DNA of 64,000 nucleotides from Xiphias gladius (taxonomy: Eukaryota; Chordata; Actinopteri; Istiophoriformes; Xiphiidae). The notes beneath the pieces were generated by a model. That model saw only the letters and a list, made by a program, of their open reading frames with translations. It had not been told where the DNA came from and did not search any database. Where the stretch lies: the NCBI RefSeq assembly GCF_016859285.1, contig NC_053418.1, positions 5,688,521-5,752,520 of the forward strand, read 5' to 3'. How positions within the stretch are numbered: the stretch's first letter is position 1; each line of letters begins with the position of its first letter. The position numbers and the translations under genes were made by a program. Shown in pieces: positions 13,401-27,700 of this stretch.

Positions 13401-16400
13401 ACTCCCCCAGAATTGGCATCTCTTGCTCCATACCCTGCATCAGCTGGCCCTCAACTCTGGCAGCAGCTTGGCACAGGCCACGACCACCAATAGCATCTCA
13501 TCATTACATGAGATTAGACCCGGCTCCAGCAAATAATACAGTGAAAGCAATATCATCAGCCCCCCTAGAGGGTGCAAGGAGTGAGTAGTGGGAGGTAGAT
13601 TGAGAACCTACCTGCTCTGTCCAGCACCGAAAGACTGTTAAAAGGGGTTTTCTTTTGTGTTAATGTTTGTTTTGGCCACACTCCTTTTTATTATATGTGT
13701 CTCTGGCGTAATTACCTGTGCTCCAAAAAGTGGTAGTGACTGTGCATATAGCAAATGTTGGACATTTACCTGACCTCAGGAGGGAAGAGGATGAGTCATG
13801 CGAAATAACTACAGTCCTCATTCCCCTGTTTGCTTTGCTCAGGTATGAGTGGCTGAAAGACCTGGACCTGAAGTGGTATGGCCTCCCAGCGGTTTCCAAC
13901 ATGCTGCTGGAGATCGGCGGCCTGGAGTTCACTGGCTGCCCCTTCAGTGGGTGGTACATGGGCACAGAGATTGGCGTGAGGGATTTCTGTGACAGCTCAC
14001 GCTACAACATTCTGGAGGTAGTGTGTTGTGCCAAATTACAGAGTCATGGTTCATTGGAACGGGGGGGAAATCGGAGGCACAGATTGACTGAAACCTTGTG
14101 CAGAGAAGAGCATGTGTTGTGTTACCAAATGACCCAATCAGAATACCATTCTCTTATCTTATTGTTCACTCTGAGGAGAAAGCTGATTAACAGCACTTGT
14201 CAAGAAATAAAGTCCCTGGGTGATTTATTGCAGCCTCTCTTGACATAAATTAAACAATGTTAATTTTGATATTATCGCATCCTAAAATCTCTGCTTTAGA
14301 CCAAAGTGGTTTAATTATGAAGAACACCTCAGGGCACATGCGTGCCAGCTTTGATGGATTTTTACTTACATTTGACGCACGGAAATTGTGATTGCATTTG
14401 GTGATGAAGAGGACTATTTGCTTGTGCAATGTTCTTTGGGTGTTGTTCTGTAACTTAATTTGTATGAATTGTTTGGTGAAGAAGAAGAAAACTTCTTCCC
14501 AGCCCTTAATCTTAGCCGCTGAGACACAAAACTATAACATCGGTGGCTTAAAAGATTGAAGGCGTCTTCACCTAATGACACACTATCACAGATGTTGAAG
14601 CACGTTTAGAAATGATGGTGTTTCTAATTGATTTTTATTTTCAAGAATGAACTACTACTATGCGCTAGTATCTGTTGGACGCATGAAACATACTTGAACA
14701 TCACACTTGACTTGACCTTGAGAGATGAATGTGATGTCGTTTTGTTGTTTTACATGACATCATAACCAAAGCTCAGAATACCTAACTCTCCTTGTGGCAC
14801 ATGAGGCTAATATGTACGGCACACTGTGCACAGTGACTTTCGTATCAGAACTGTCATATTAATTTTTCTTTATATGTTTTGTAGGAGGTTGCTAACAAGA
14901 TGGCCTTAGACACCAGGAAGACTTCCTCCCTTTGGAAAGACCAGGCGCTGGTGGAGATCAACATTGCTGTTCTCTACAGCTTCCAGGTAGGATCATCTTT
15001 CAGTTTATATTATTTACTTAAAGTAGTACTACTCAAAGGGAAAACAGCAGCTATAATCGTCTTGGATTCACAGCAGCTCCTACTGATTGAGTTTCAAGGG
15101 GGGAAAAGTGTCAAAACATCCATGTAAAAAAACTTTTCCAGCATTTTGCACTTCTAATCTGTCCATTTGAATGCTCCGTAGAGGAAAAGCTTAAAATTGC
15201 CTTCAGAATCAATATTGGTAGGATTATTCATGTTGGCCTTGTCATGTGTATATTAATTTGACAAGCGCTTTTGACCCCTGAAGGGCTCGGGAGTCCTAGA
15301 GAGCCTTGTTCAAGAATTAAATGCCTCAACACAGAAACTATCTTTTTTTTTTTTTTATTGAGCATTAATATAAATAGATAATAGAAACTTACTGAGCATG
15401 TTTTTCAGACCTTCCAACTCTGAAAATTCATAATTACAGTAATTTGACTAAAAAGATGACTGTACAGCTGCAACAGTTAAAACTACCATTTTGATTTGTG
15501 CAGGTTTGTGCAGGCATAGTAAAAAATTTACCCTTGCATTATTTTCGAGACAGTAAACATTACAATTTTTAAGAATAGGCCTCAGCGCCCCATTAACATC
15601 CAAATGACTCCAAAGTGGTGACTCATTCGTTTGCACATCGTTTGTGCGGGCAAAAGAAACATCTTTGCTCCATTCATTCTCAAGTAATTAGCATTACACA
15701 TCAGATCAATAAACTGGCATATCTTGAGAAATAATAAAGCACACATGTTTGTGTTGCTTGCACAAATGTGCAAAAACAATGTACAAACAAGTAAGGCCAC
15801 TTTGGAGTCATTTGGATTTTCATTTGGTGCTGAAATAATGTTTAATTTCTAAAAAATGGTTTGAGCACAAATTTTTATTTTGTGTGCACAAAAGTGCACA
15901 AACAATTGAAAAGAGTTTTATACATGTCCGGATCACACGGGCTGCCAACCTCACAGAGGTGCGGTGTCTGCACAAGGTTACGCAGTGTCCCCCTACACAC
16001 GTCAATAATTCGGTACACCGTTGTACTATCTGTTTAATTAGACGCCCAACCTGTTAATTAAAGCGAAATGTACAGGACTCGGAATAGGACTCGCAAGTGA
16101 GTTAAGGCCCAGCCTAACAGGATTAACTAATACCCATTTAGCTTTAGCCTTTAGCTTGGCCATGAAGTAATTACCATGGACCTTCGGAATGGTTCACCTG
16201 AACTCAATTCGGTTACTCCTACCGTATTTCTACTGCCCTTGCCAAAGAAGTTAGCTAAGTAGGAGACGTTCCATTAGGGGAGGTGGGTAGGTGGGTCTAC
16301 CTTTTCCCCAGTGCTAACTCTGCCGAGTGAATTGGCCAGCTGCTGCTCATGCGCTCGCAGACAGCCTGTGTTGGACTGCTTAACGGGGACATTACTGTGT

Positions 16401-18731
16401 TTGCGTGCACGTATTTGTTTGTGGGTGCGTGGTAGGGTTCCCTCCCTGTCGCACTAGCCCGAATCACCACAGCGCAGTGTGGAAAGCGCAAGTTGTGGTG
16501 GTTACGTTTCATCATGAATATTAATGAAACACTGGACCAGTATAAAAGAAAATACATAAATGACATGTTTTTCTTATTGTGCTTCCTATTTTTAGTCATG
16601 CAAAGTCACCATAGTAGACCATCACTCAGCTACCGAGTCTTTCATGAAGCACATGGAGAACGAGTATCGGGTGCGAGGCGGCTGTCCAGGAGACTGGGTG
16701 TGGATTGTGCCTCCCATGTCGGGAAGTATCACACCGGTTTTCCACCAAGAGATGCTCAACTACCGCCTCACCCCCTCCTTTGAGTACCAGGTGAGAAGAG
16801 CGGCGATGTGATCAGGAAGAACATATTAAAAAAAAAAATCCTAATCTGGAAAATCTAAAACATCAAGTGCTTATAGTGCTTTATAGCTTCACTTTTTCCC
16901 ACAGGATGAATTCACCATAAAATAGGCAGAGATGCTACTATCTGCCCTGACATTAGCTTCAGTAGACCATAATGCAATTCATGGGATGTTGTGTTTTTGT
17001 GTATGTGAGTTTTTGAGGCCATCAAAAAAATTATAGACATGCGCTCATGTTTACAAATTGGTTGGCTGCCAAATTATATTAAGGGAGTCATTAAAGAAAA
17101 TTAAAGTTCGAAATCATTACCTGGAGCAAAAGTAGAGGAGGCACGTTGAAGGAAAGATTGCACAGAAAAAGGTGAATGAAAGCTCCTCTGTGCCAAGTAA
17201 CTCCTGGAAAACACTTAATATTACTGATGATATCTGATGGTATCTTGGAAGGTATTTTAACCTTACACAAAGACCACCTCTTAACCCCATTTCGTTTTCC
17301 TTGATGCTGAAGCCCGATCCATGGAATACCCACGTGTGGAGAGGAGTCAATGGGACGCCCACAAAGAAGAGAGCCATAGGATTCAAGAAGCTTGCCAAGT
17401 GAGTGTGCACTCACACAGAAATCTTAGGCAAAATCAATGCAATGCGATTGTTTTTGTTGATGTAGTGATTTGGTTTCTCCTTTTCTTCTACCCGCATTTA
17501 TAGAGATATAAATAAATTGCAGCCTTAAATGTCAAAGATAATACGCTGTAGGATGTGTGTATGATAATTTAAGGCCAAACAAGTAATCACTTTCCTGACA
17601 GAAGTTACACACATGAGAAGGAAGCTGGTGCACTCAGCGGTAAATTCATCCAATCAACCCCTCAGGGAGTAATCAGAGCTCTGTCAGTGTTTTGCCTTTG
17701 TACGCATGCACTCGCGCTCGTGTGTTCTGCTATTAATATAATTGCCTCGAGGATATGACAAGGGAGGTAATCACAATTGTCACCCATCCGCTACCTTGAC
17801 ATAATGTCAGCTGCGTGCTGAAGTGAAACACACGACTCTCCCTTGCCAGTTAAGATACGTTTTACCAGACGTATCAGCATGAAAGAACCTTCCGGTCTGG
17901 CAGAGGATTTAAGGCTGCAAACTGCGCCCTCGAATCACTTGTCCTTGAATGTTTCATTTACTTGTCCTTTGTGTTCTGTGCATCTCACTCTCTCACTGTT
18001 TGTTTCTTCACCTCTGCAGGGCTGTGAAGTTTTCGGCCAAGCTCATGGGCCAGGCCATGGCCAAGAGGGTGAAAGCCACCATACTGTTTGCCACAGAGAC
18101 GGGCAAATCGCAGGATTATGCCAAAACTCTCTGTGAAATCTTCAAGCACGCATTCGACGCTAAGGTACGCTTGCCCCCACCTTGCGTCATCTCATCCGAA
18201 AGTTGAACAGGAGTTGTACCAACATCTAATGGAAGAAGCAGGAATTCAAAGACATCATTGCTACATTGCTCTCTGACTGACGTAGCCAAGCACATGCCAG
18301 CTGAGTACAGGCGATAAGAGGGTAGAAGAAGAAAGTGTGTCTTTCTGTCGTCTCTCATGCAGTAAAGTGCCACGGGACGGAAGCAAGATTTAACCAGCGA
18401 AGCGTTGAGCAGTGCAGTAGTTTAAGACAAGATCCTGCAGCACCCCTGGCTGCTCAAATCTGTTTGGAAAAAAAAAAAAGCAAATCATGCTGCTCTCAAT
18501 CATACACTATGTGCTTTTCCTCCAGGTCATAACTTACTTTCCCTTCCAGTTTTTCCGGTGCAATCAATCATACAAGAAGAGATTCATGCATGCAAGTGTG
18601 TGGATGTGTGTGTGACCGAGAGTGGGTGTGTGTAGATGGATCGCAGGGCAGATGCAAACGCCTGGGGCAAATCTTTGTTGTCGTGGGGCTAAAGCCTCTT
18701 TTTTCTTCACGCCTCTGGTCGTGTGTCTGTT

Positions 18732-18770
<39 letters not shown>

Positions 18771-21700
18771 TGCAAGTGCGGCCCGTGACAGACAAACACC
18801 ATCATGTTGAGTGGTAATGCACCACGGATGCTCGTTGTGTGGCAGCAGCATATTATCATCTCGTTAGCGGCGAGGAAAGAGTGGTCATTACAACCTCCTC
18901 CTCTGCCAGCGGCTGTGTGTTCAGCCCGAATTTACATGCTCAAGTCATCTGTCGTTCGGAGTGTGTGTCTAGGAGACGCGAGTGAGATAAAGACCACACC
19001 ATGTGAGTGGAGGCTAAGATTCACTCGGCATAATGCTCTTTCTCCCTGCAGGTCATGTCAATGGATGAATACGATGTGGTGGACCTGGAGCACGAGACGC
19101 TGGTGTTGGTGGTGACCAGCACTTTCGGCAATGGCGATCCACCTGAAAATGGAGAGGTATATGTGTTGTATTTAAAAACTCTAGCTAATTAAGCACAGGA
19201 CATATGCACCCATTGCCAACAGTTGTCCTTTTGTTGCTGTAGAAATTTGGAGCTGCCTTAATGGAGATGCGCCACCCAACATCCAACACAGAGGACAGAA
19301 AGTGAGTTTAGTCCGTCGGCCCGCATGTGTTTGTGGTCGTGCATGTCAGTTTCCATCTTATTCGTCCCTTGAGTTGTGCAACCGTGGGTCTCATCTCTCT
19401 GCTTTTGCTTCCCGTCCAGGAGCTACAAGGTCCGTTTCAACAGCGTGTCCTCCTACTCTGACACTCGCAAGTCCTCCAGTGATGAGCCCGAAACCAGAAT
19501 CAACTTTGAGAGCACCGGACCACTTGCTAATGTCAGGTAAACAAAATCACACCGGATCAAATCAAACCAAACAGTCGTGAGGGGTTTCTGTGACTGTGCT
19601 TGTCTAAAAAAAGTGCTATTCAAAGTGTCACAGAAAGCAATGAGCTCGTGATTTGCAGGTGAGAACAGGTGTAGACGTCAAGGTAAAAAATGGTCACGTC
19701 AACAAATCGTAATGAAGTTGGGACCATAGCCATTGTAGTCTTTGAAACGCTGCTGGAACTTTGGTTATACATAACTTTAATGCCTGGAAAACTTTCACTT
19801 TTCAGCACAACTTAGCCCGATTTGAACCAAGACTTGTATATGACTTAAGCACAAAATCGGTGCTTTCTGGGACACAAACACCTCGACAGTCAGTTTCAAC
19901 ACTGATGTATTGGATGATTAATGATGAAAATTGATACATACTATATAGAGGCGCGGTAGAGATGGGGTAAATTAATAATTAGAGTAACTGTACTCAAATG
20001 TAACCACTTTTGGTCTTGTGTAGCTTTGTAACTAATGTAAAAAGTAACAATTTTGGAGGTAAATTTACCAACAAAATTTATCATCACTGATAAACAAGTC
20101 CAAGATACTTTCCCCCTGTAAACACATTGATATAAAATACAAATGTTAAAACAGTTTGTAGTTTTATAACGTGCTGACATCATGCTTAACTTATTAAGTA
20201 CATACTCTGCGAGAGAGTGGATGTCTTTGCCTGTAAAACTGTTTGTGGGAGGACAAATCTTTTTGCAGGGGACAGTTTGCTGATCTGTTAAAGAGGAGGA
20301 GACGACAGAGATTTTGCTCAAACTTGAATCTGATGTGGGCTGACTGCTTTATGGCAAAGCAGCAGAAGGATGACTTGACTGATCTATTTCATGTTTACAT
20401 CTATCTAAACCCAGGCAGGACGAGTATTCATAAATCATCAGCTGTTTTCAACTGTTTGGACCTTTCTGAGAGGGAAGAGAGGGCAGGTTTCTGATGTGGG
20501 CTCGGTGGCGGCAGAGTGTGAATGTGTATGTTGGAGTTTTTCATTTTTAACACCACCTGCCTCTCTATCTCCGTCTCTGTCTTTGTGTGTGTGTGTGTGT
20601 GTGTGTGTCTGTTTAGGTTCTCAGTGTTTGGCCTTGGCTCCAGGGCCTACCCACACTTCTGCGCCTTTGCCCACGCTGTGGACACGCTGTTTGAAGAGCT
20701 AGGGGGGGAGCGCATCCTACGCATGGGAGAAGGAGATGAGCTGTGTGGCCAGGAGGAGTCATTCAGAACCTGGGCCAAGAAGGTTTTTAAGGTCAGTTTC
20801 TTGGACTAAGACCCTTTGGGCTTGGTTTAGTTCATTTTTCCAATCATAATGGCGTGTTGACGGAATGGGCAGGCACACCATACACACCATTTTTTCCCTG
20901 TAGTTCATGATTCTCATGGCTTAATTAACATTGACATTAATATGGTCCCCGGTTTTCTGCGCTACCACAACAACATTAATTAAATTCTCACCTAAATTAA
21001 GTCCTCTCACCTCTTTAAAACAACCCCAACAGTCAAGGTGACATTTTGAAGTTGTATGGCCATGCATGACCTTGACCTGGCGGAGGCAGTCCTACTTGGT
21101 GTGCAGGAGATCAATCTCCAAATCCTTTGTTATTGCTGTGTGATGCTCAACCGCCGCTGCAGGTGTGAAGGGATGCTTTGAATAACGGTGGAGCTCTTTC
21201 CCGCATGTCAAGGCTGCCTGTGATGTGTTCTGCGTTGGCGATGATGTGAACATTGAGAAGGCCAACGACTCCTTGATCAGCAACGACCGCAGCTGGAAGA
21301 AGAGCAAGTTCCGCTTGACATACACGGCCGAGGCCCCGGCCCTCACAGAAGGTAAATAGTAATCCTGCGGGAACTGAGCGGTGCCTTGTTGATGGTTTCT
21401 TGACATTAAAAGGGAAATAAGTGCTAATAATCGCTGTGGAACAAAATGACCATAATAAACCTGCAGAGGGACGGGAGACGTATTCATCAAGACCAGTGAC
21501 TTAGCCATTACATCACCCGGAGCTGAGATTTTTGACTCTGTTGTGGAATGAAAAACTATAATGGGACTTCGAGACCTTTCTACTCTAGAAGTCTTGAGTT
21601 CTAGAGTCCAAGATGTTGGACCAGGTAGAACAGGGGCTCTGTTACCTAATTTGCATAAATTTATATGGTAATTATAGCACTTGAAATAAGATATGGACTG

Positions 21701-24700
21701 TGAACTGCGGATTGTGGCTTAAGAGAGATGTCTCTGTTATTTAGCCTACCCTTGTTGATATACACGGCGTTGACAAAATAATAGAAACACCTGTCAGGAT
21801 AGCGTAATACAGTTCACAGCGCCATAAACTACATCTTCCAAAAAGATCATACAGTTGAATAAACAACAAAAACTGAACATTAACGCCTTCATGAAGGGAG
21901 GATTTATTGCAGGACTGTTGTATAATACTGCATTAGTTTCAGCTTGGTGTAGCTACTAAACTAGCCACTGGGTGTATATTATTCTTCTATAGAAACGCAA
22001 AATCTCTCAAAAGTTCAAAAATTAACCTTCCGTCACATCTAAAGCTCTGTAATTAAGATGCTGTATCTTGTTTGTTTAATTTGTACACAAATAGAAATGT
22101 ATAAATGACTGGTTGTGGCTTCAGAGTTATACGGTGTAACAAACGATCTGTGCAGCGTCTCTCCCGGCAACAAGACCCTGAGCAGTCAGTGTGCCCAGAT
22201 GTTGTTTGCCAAGATATAGATACACCACTATACTCCCTCAAAAACTATACGAACCACCCAGTGATTCTAGTCTTTATTCTAAGAAAAAGCTACTCACCTC
22301 CTGGCTCCAGAGCAGAACTACTCATTTTCGTAACAGCACATATCCCGAGGCAGTGAGGGCCCTTAACTCTGTATCATCAGTTCAGTCCATGAACTCAAAT
22401 TAACTCTGTCCCCCTAGCAGATTTGTTAATGCACCTGGTACTATATGGTTCATTTACTCCGTGAGAGCATTTTATATGCTTATTCTGATGTTTTATCTAT
22501 TTCGACACAGTGCTTTGGATATATTTATGCTGTTGTGTTATTTGTATTGTATTGTTGTTGCGCATTTCTATTGTATCTTTGGTCTTCCGGGAGCACACAC
22601 TGAGACGAATTCCAATAAATGTTTCATTAAAATGGTAATAAATTATTGAATCTTGAATCTTTAATGTACAAACAGTGAGAGGTATTGATCTTCTCCTCTA
22701 ACTAGCAGAAATATATTAAATAAGTTTATTTTCCAAAATAGTCAGCTGTTCCTTTAATAAACACAAGATCAAGGTCTGTAGATAAACATATAATTTTAAA
22801 CTAGTCCCTAAATAATGTAAATGTCAGGCATGTGGTGTAATTTTGTTTCTGTCTGCCAACAGCATTATACAGTATTCACAAGAAGAGGGTTTATGGGGCA
22901 AAGATGCTAGAATCTCAAAACTTACAGAGTCCCAAATCCAAGTAAGTATATACTTACACTTGAAACACTTTCACAGGAAAAAATAAAACATGTTGGTACA
23001 TTAAACATGTTTTTCGATTTTGGTATGACTTGGTATGATTTGTGAAATAATGTTGAATTGATCTAACGCGCTCCTCTGGTGTCCAACTCCTTCACTCTGT
23101 TTACCGTGGTGTGTGGACTAAATGGAACAGACTGAAAACGGCGCCGCGCTGTTCCCTGAATCTCTGATCTCTTTTACAGTCGCTCCACCATATTTGTGCG
23201 GCTCCACACAAACAACCACGACAGCCTGAGCTACCAGCCCGGCGACCATCTGGGCATCTTCCCTGGCAACCACGAGGACCTGGTTACAGCTCTCATAGAT
23301 AAACTGGAGGACGCTCCACCTGTCAATCAAATTGTGAAAGTGGAGTTCCTGGAGGAGAGGAACACTGCCCTGGGTGAGTGATGCTATTAGGAACGTCACT
23401 CTACTTTACTTGTACAGTAGGCGTGCAGGCAGGAGTGCCGCAGTTTAAAATCTGGGCAGCGTGCCAAAATCGAAACATGAATAAGACACAGTCTGTCTTG
23501 CCTCGGCCTGCACCATGAAGTCACACTGTAGTGAGGTATCTATGCCCAGACATTTTTTCTGGGAAGCTGCATGTCGGCAAACAGTGGTGGTGACCGCGAA
23601 AACAAGGTGTTTTCTTAAGCACGGTAGGTGTGCCTAATCAAAGTTTACCTTTTAAGTAAGCCATTCTTGGTAATAGCTAGTGTAACTCACTGCTTTAATG
23701 TATCTCAAGAGACTTCCTGGTTGAATGAAAGTCGGATTGAAATGTTTCAAATTCCAAGAGAAAAGGCAAAATGCATATGAGAGGCAACAGCTCTAATGTC
23801 ACAGCATCTAGCTTTATTTAAAAAGACAATGTCCTATCGCGGAAGGTCTCTTTACGTTTTGATTTGTCAGTCAGCAGCATTTGTACTAGACAAGAGAATT
23901 TCGGTTAGTACAGCCTCTCTTTGTGATACACAGGCCTGCTTCACATAGGTGACTTGCAAGCACAGTTCACCTGCGGATTGCAAATGGTGTCAAAAATCAT
24001 GTGCCACGAATGACTGTTGCTCACAACAGAACTTACAAAGACATTTGTAAGTTCTGCAGGGCTCTCGCATGCTCGTGCATGGATGGAAAGTATAGAGTTT
24101 GCTTGGATTAGTTTAGTGTGAAGTTAACAGGAGAGGAAACGATCTCGGGCTCCAAAGCACAGCTTGCATGTTGCAAATTTGGCAAAATGGGCTCTGGGCT
24201 AATATAACAGGTGTAGCTTTGTTTTGGCCACTTGGGGGCAGCGGACCACACTGTGAACACACTGTTTGAAGTTGTTGTGGAGAACATGTTAGCAAACAAT
24301 TGCGTATTTATACATTCCACATGTCTTTTACATTTTACACTGACACGTGTTTTAGTCTCAACCTGCTCCTGGCTCTTTGGCGGTAAATGCTCCACTGTGT
24401 CTGCAGTTTGGTGCCGGGCAGGTTTGCGATCGCTGGATTTATCAGTGCGTATTCATTGCAAACGGCTGCCTGCAGGCTGGAAAAAAAAACAAATCAAAGA
24501 GCTAAAAGAAGCTAAAATGCACTGCCGAGCTGAGGGGAACTGCAGGGTTGGGTGATAATTATTTGTGGGTTTATTATTATAAGCGTTCCGTTTGATGTTA
24601 GACATAGTCAATTGGATACTGTTCATATAAAATATGAATTAATGAACCTCTAACTTTCTTCTGCAGGTGTAATCAGTAACTGGACAAATGAGACTCGTAT

Positions 24701-27700
24701 CCCTCCCTGCACCATCTACCAGGCCTTCCAGTACTGTCTGGACATCACCACACCACCAAGCCCCGTGCTGCTCCAGCAGTTTGCTGCTCTGGCAACTCAT
24801 GACAAACAGAAAAAGAAACTAGAGATCCTCAGTAAGGTAAATTCGCTTAGTCTTTCGGCATTATCATTAACACTAACCCTTAGAATTTTTGAGCTGCTGC
24901 TGCACTGAGCCCTTAGCTTGGGTTGTGACCCGTCACATAGGGGACTTGTGATGTATGCGCAGAGGCTACATCCAAAATTATTCTCTGCCTTTTTGCCATT
25001 TGAAAACCAAATGTATGCAGACATTTTTCAAAGCACAGTTCTATAAAAAGTCACCATGTGTTTAAGGCACAACAGTAACCAACACATGCACCATGTTTGC
25101 TATCAAAATATGGGAGATAGTTTTTTGTGTCTGAAAGCTGATTTGATGCACTTTGCGCTGATGGAAATACATACAGTAGGAGTGAGCTGGCGCCAAATTA
25201 AAGCCGTTGATGAACCCAGAGCCATCCCCCCTTGCAGTGCCTCCCACAATTCACTCTCCATTTTTGTCAATGTGTGGAAAAGGCTGGCTGAGGCCAAGCA
25301 GTGACTCATATGCTCATACAGCGAATCATTGTCACCAAAGCAGGAGGAAAAGATGGAAGGCTTCTGAATTCAGCAAAAGAAACAGTACAGTAGAATCAGC
25401 ACTGCAGATCATATTTATTTTTGTATGTGCTTAATCTCAAGCTCATTTCAAGACTAAAAACAGGGTTTCTCTGACTTTTCTAATCCTCTTTTTATGTCCA
25501 CAGATTTTCATAACAAGCACTGGAGAAGAGTCAAGCTGTCTTGTCTCTTTTATTAGTGCGTTCTGTTTTCAAAAACACGAAAAGAAGAATTGATTAAACA
25601 AAACTCAAGAGTCCCACAACCCCATCTGTTTATCAAGGTTGAAGACCCAGGCCCAAAAGAACATTTGCTGTTAAAATTGTACGGTCCTTCAGATAGTGCT
25701 TCAGGCTCAGCATGGAGACCACACCGGACTTCTTAATGGGTACTGTGTTGCTCATTAGCAACTTGAGAACAAAGCGAAACTTGGGAGCATATCAAAGTTT
25801 TTTAGCCTGGTGGCAGTTCTCTAAATTCATCACATCAAAATGTCAGCGATGACACACGAAAACAGTTGGGCAGTGAATGGTGAATGGCTCTGCTTGTGGC
25901 TGCCTCCTGCTCTCCAGTCAGAAACATTTATAGATCTAAAAGAGAAGGCCATCCTTTTTTTTTTCCTGGTGGTGTGGCAGTTACTTTGGTTTCTTAATTA
26001 GGACAACAACAAAAAATTCAACAACTCACCAAGACAAAAATCAAATCTGATAAATATCCGCTTGTACTTTTCCTTGTCTTTCTCTTTGACATCCCAGGGC
26101 TTGCAGGAGTATGAGGAGTGGAAGTGGTACAACAATCCGACTCTGGTGGAGGTGCTTGAGGAGTTCCCCTCGATCCAGATGCCCTCCACTCTGCTGCTAA
26201 CCCAGCTGCCCCTGCTGCAGCCTCGCTACTACTCTATCAGCTCCTCTCCAGAGCTGCACCCAGGAGAGATCCACCTCACCGTCGCTGTGGTCTCTTACCG
26301 TGCCAGAGGTAAGGACCTTCTACTCAGCTGGGGCTCGTTTCTTAAGATCAAGAGCTGCTCTAACCAAGCAGAGCATTAGGTAACATCTCTTGCTGGATTT
26401 TAAGGCTGTGTATATGTAGCTTCAGCTGTTATGGTCCAGTCTGCTGACTGGGAGGATGAATTCTGAAATTGGTCTCTTTTTGGCATGTCATGGCCATTTC
26501 CTTTACATTACAGTAAAATTGCTGTGGCTTTGCTTTTTGACCCAGTGGCGTCTACTAATAGAATTTAGCAGTAAGTTATTACTCCAAAAAGTACATATCT
26601 TGTTTATATACTTTGCTTTGGTTGAGTTTATGTCATAGATAAAATGCACTGTGCTGTGGCTCTTTCAAGGTTGCTGCATAGACTCGAAAAGTCAAATGAC
26701 TCAGCCTCTCTGAAAAGAAAATTGATTGGAAGTTATCTTGGAAAGCCGGTGTGCTTTGTTGTGGTCCAGCCGGTAGCTGGACCACAACTGTAATTACAGC
26801 ATAGATTTAGAAACACCTCAGGAAGATTCCGTATCTCTAAACAGATTCTATTTAGAGATATGGACAAAAACATAAAATGAGAGAAAACAATGCAGGTATA
26901 CCAGTCTGTATGACAGTATATGAACTGCATTACCTATTCAGGTTTCAATTTTAGTGTTAATGTTAGTACATAGTACATTACAAGGCTCTTATACAGTATT
27001 TCGACCTTTGCAATTAGCATCCATTCTCTAACGCTTTCAAGTAACCAGCAAGCACTACCAGAAGCTGCTCACTATTATTTTCTCTCACGCATGTAATGTA
27101 TACTTGTGCAAACATGTTAATATGATTGTATAAGAAGTGGTTGAATTACTGTAATTTCCCTTGGGAGAGAGAGAGAGAGAAATGGCCCTCGCCTTGTAAA
27201 GCATGTTAGGGACATATACACTTCTCCTTTTAGTTTCTGCACTTAGAGAGAGTGGGAGGCAGAGGGGAGAGAAAAAGGTAAAGTGTTTGTTTAGTAATCA
27301 ACCCTTTTCAGATGGAGAGGGACCAATCCACCATGGAGTGTGTTCATCGTGGCTCAACAGGATAGAGAAGGGGGAGATGGTGCCATGTTTTGTCCGAGGG
27401 TAAATACCGCTGTGTTTTTCAAAGGAATTTTGCAGAATTTCAGATGAATGAATACTGTGGCATGTCAAAGGAAAACGTCAACATCTTGGGAAATAATCTA
27501 ATTTGCTTTCTTGCCGAGAGGTTCGATTAGAAGAGTGATACCTATCGCATGTCTGTCCGCTAAATATGAAGCTACCACCAGCAGCTGGCTGACTTAGCTT
27601 AAAATGTAGTTTGATAGGTGGTGATGATGATGTGAAGAGGATGAAGGAGACTCCGCTGACACCGTCTTGATTGCATATAAAGGTTTATTACAAAGAAGTG

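Noticed and set aside
13277..13588. 103-codon open frame between nos1 exons 9 and 10
   Set aside because: Not in phase with the flanking exons. Human residues are contiguous across the 12858/13843 junction, so no exon is missing here.
18335..18532. Possible alternative nos1 exon in intron 14
   Set aside because: The human mu insert belongs one intron pair downstream (exon 16/17), and this frame bears no resemblance to it.
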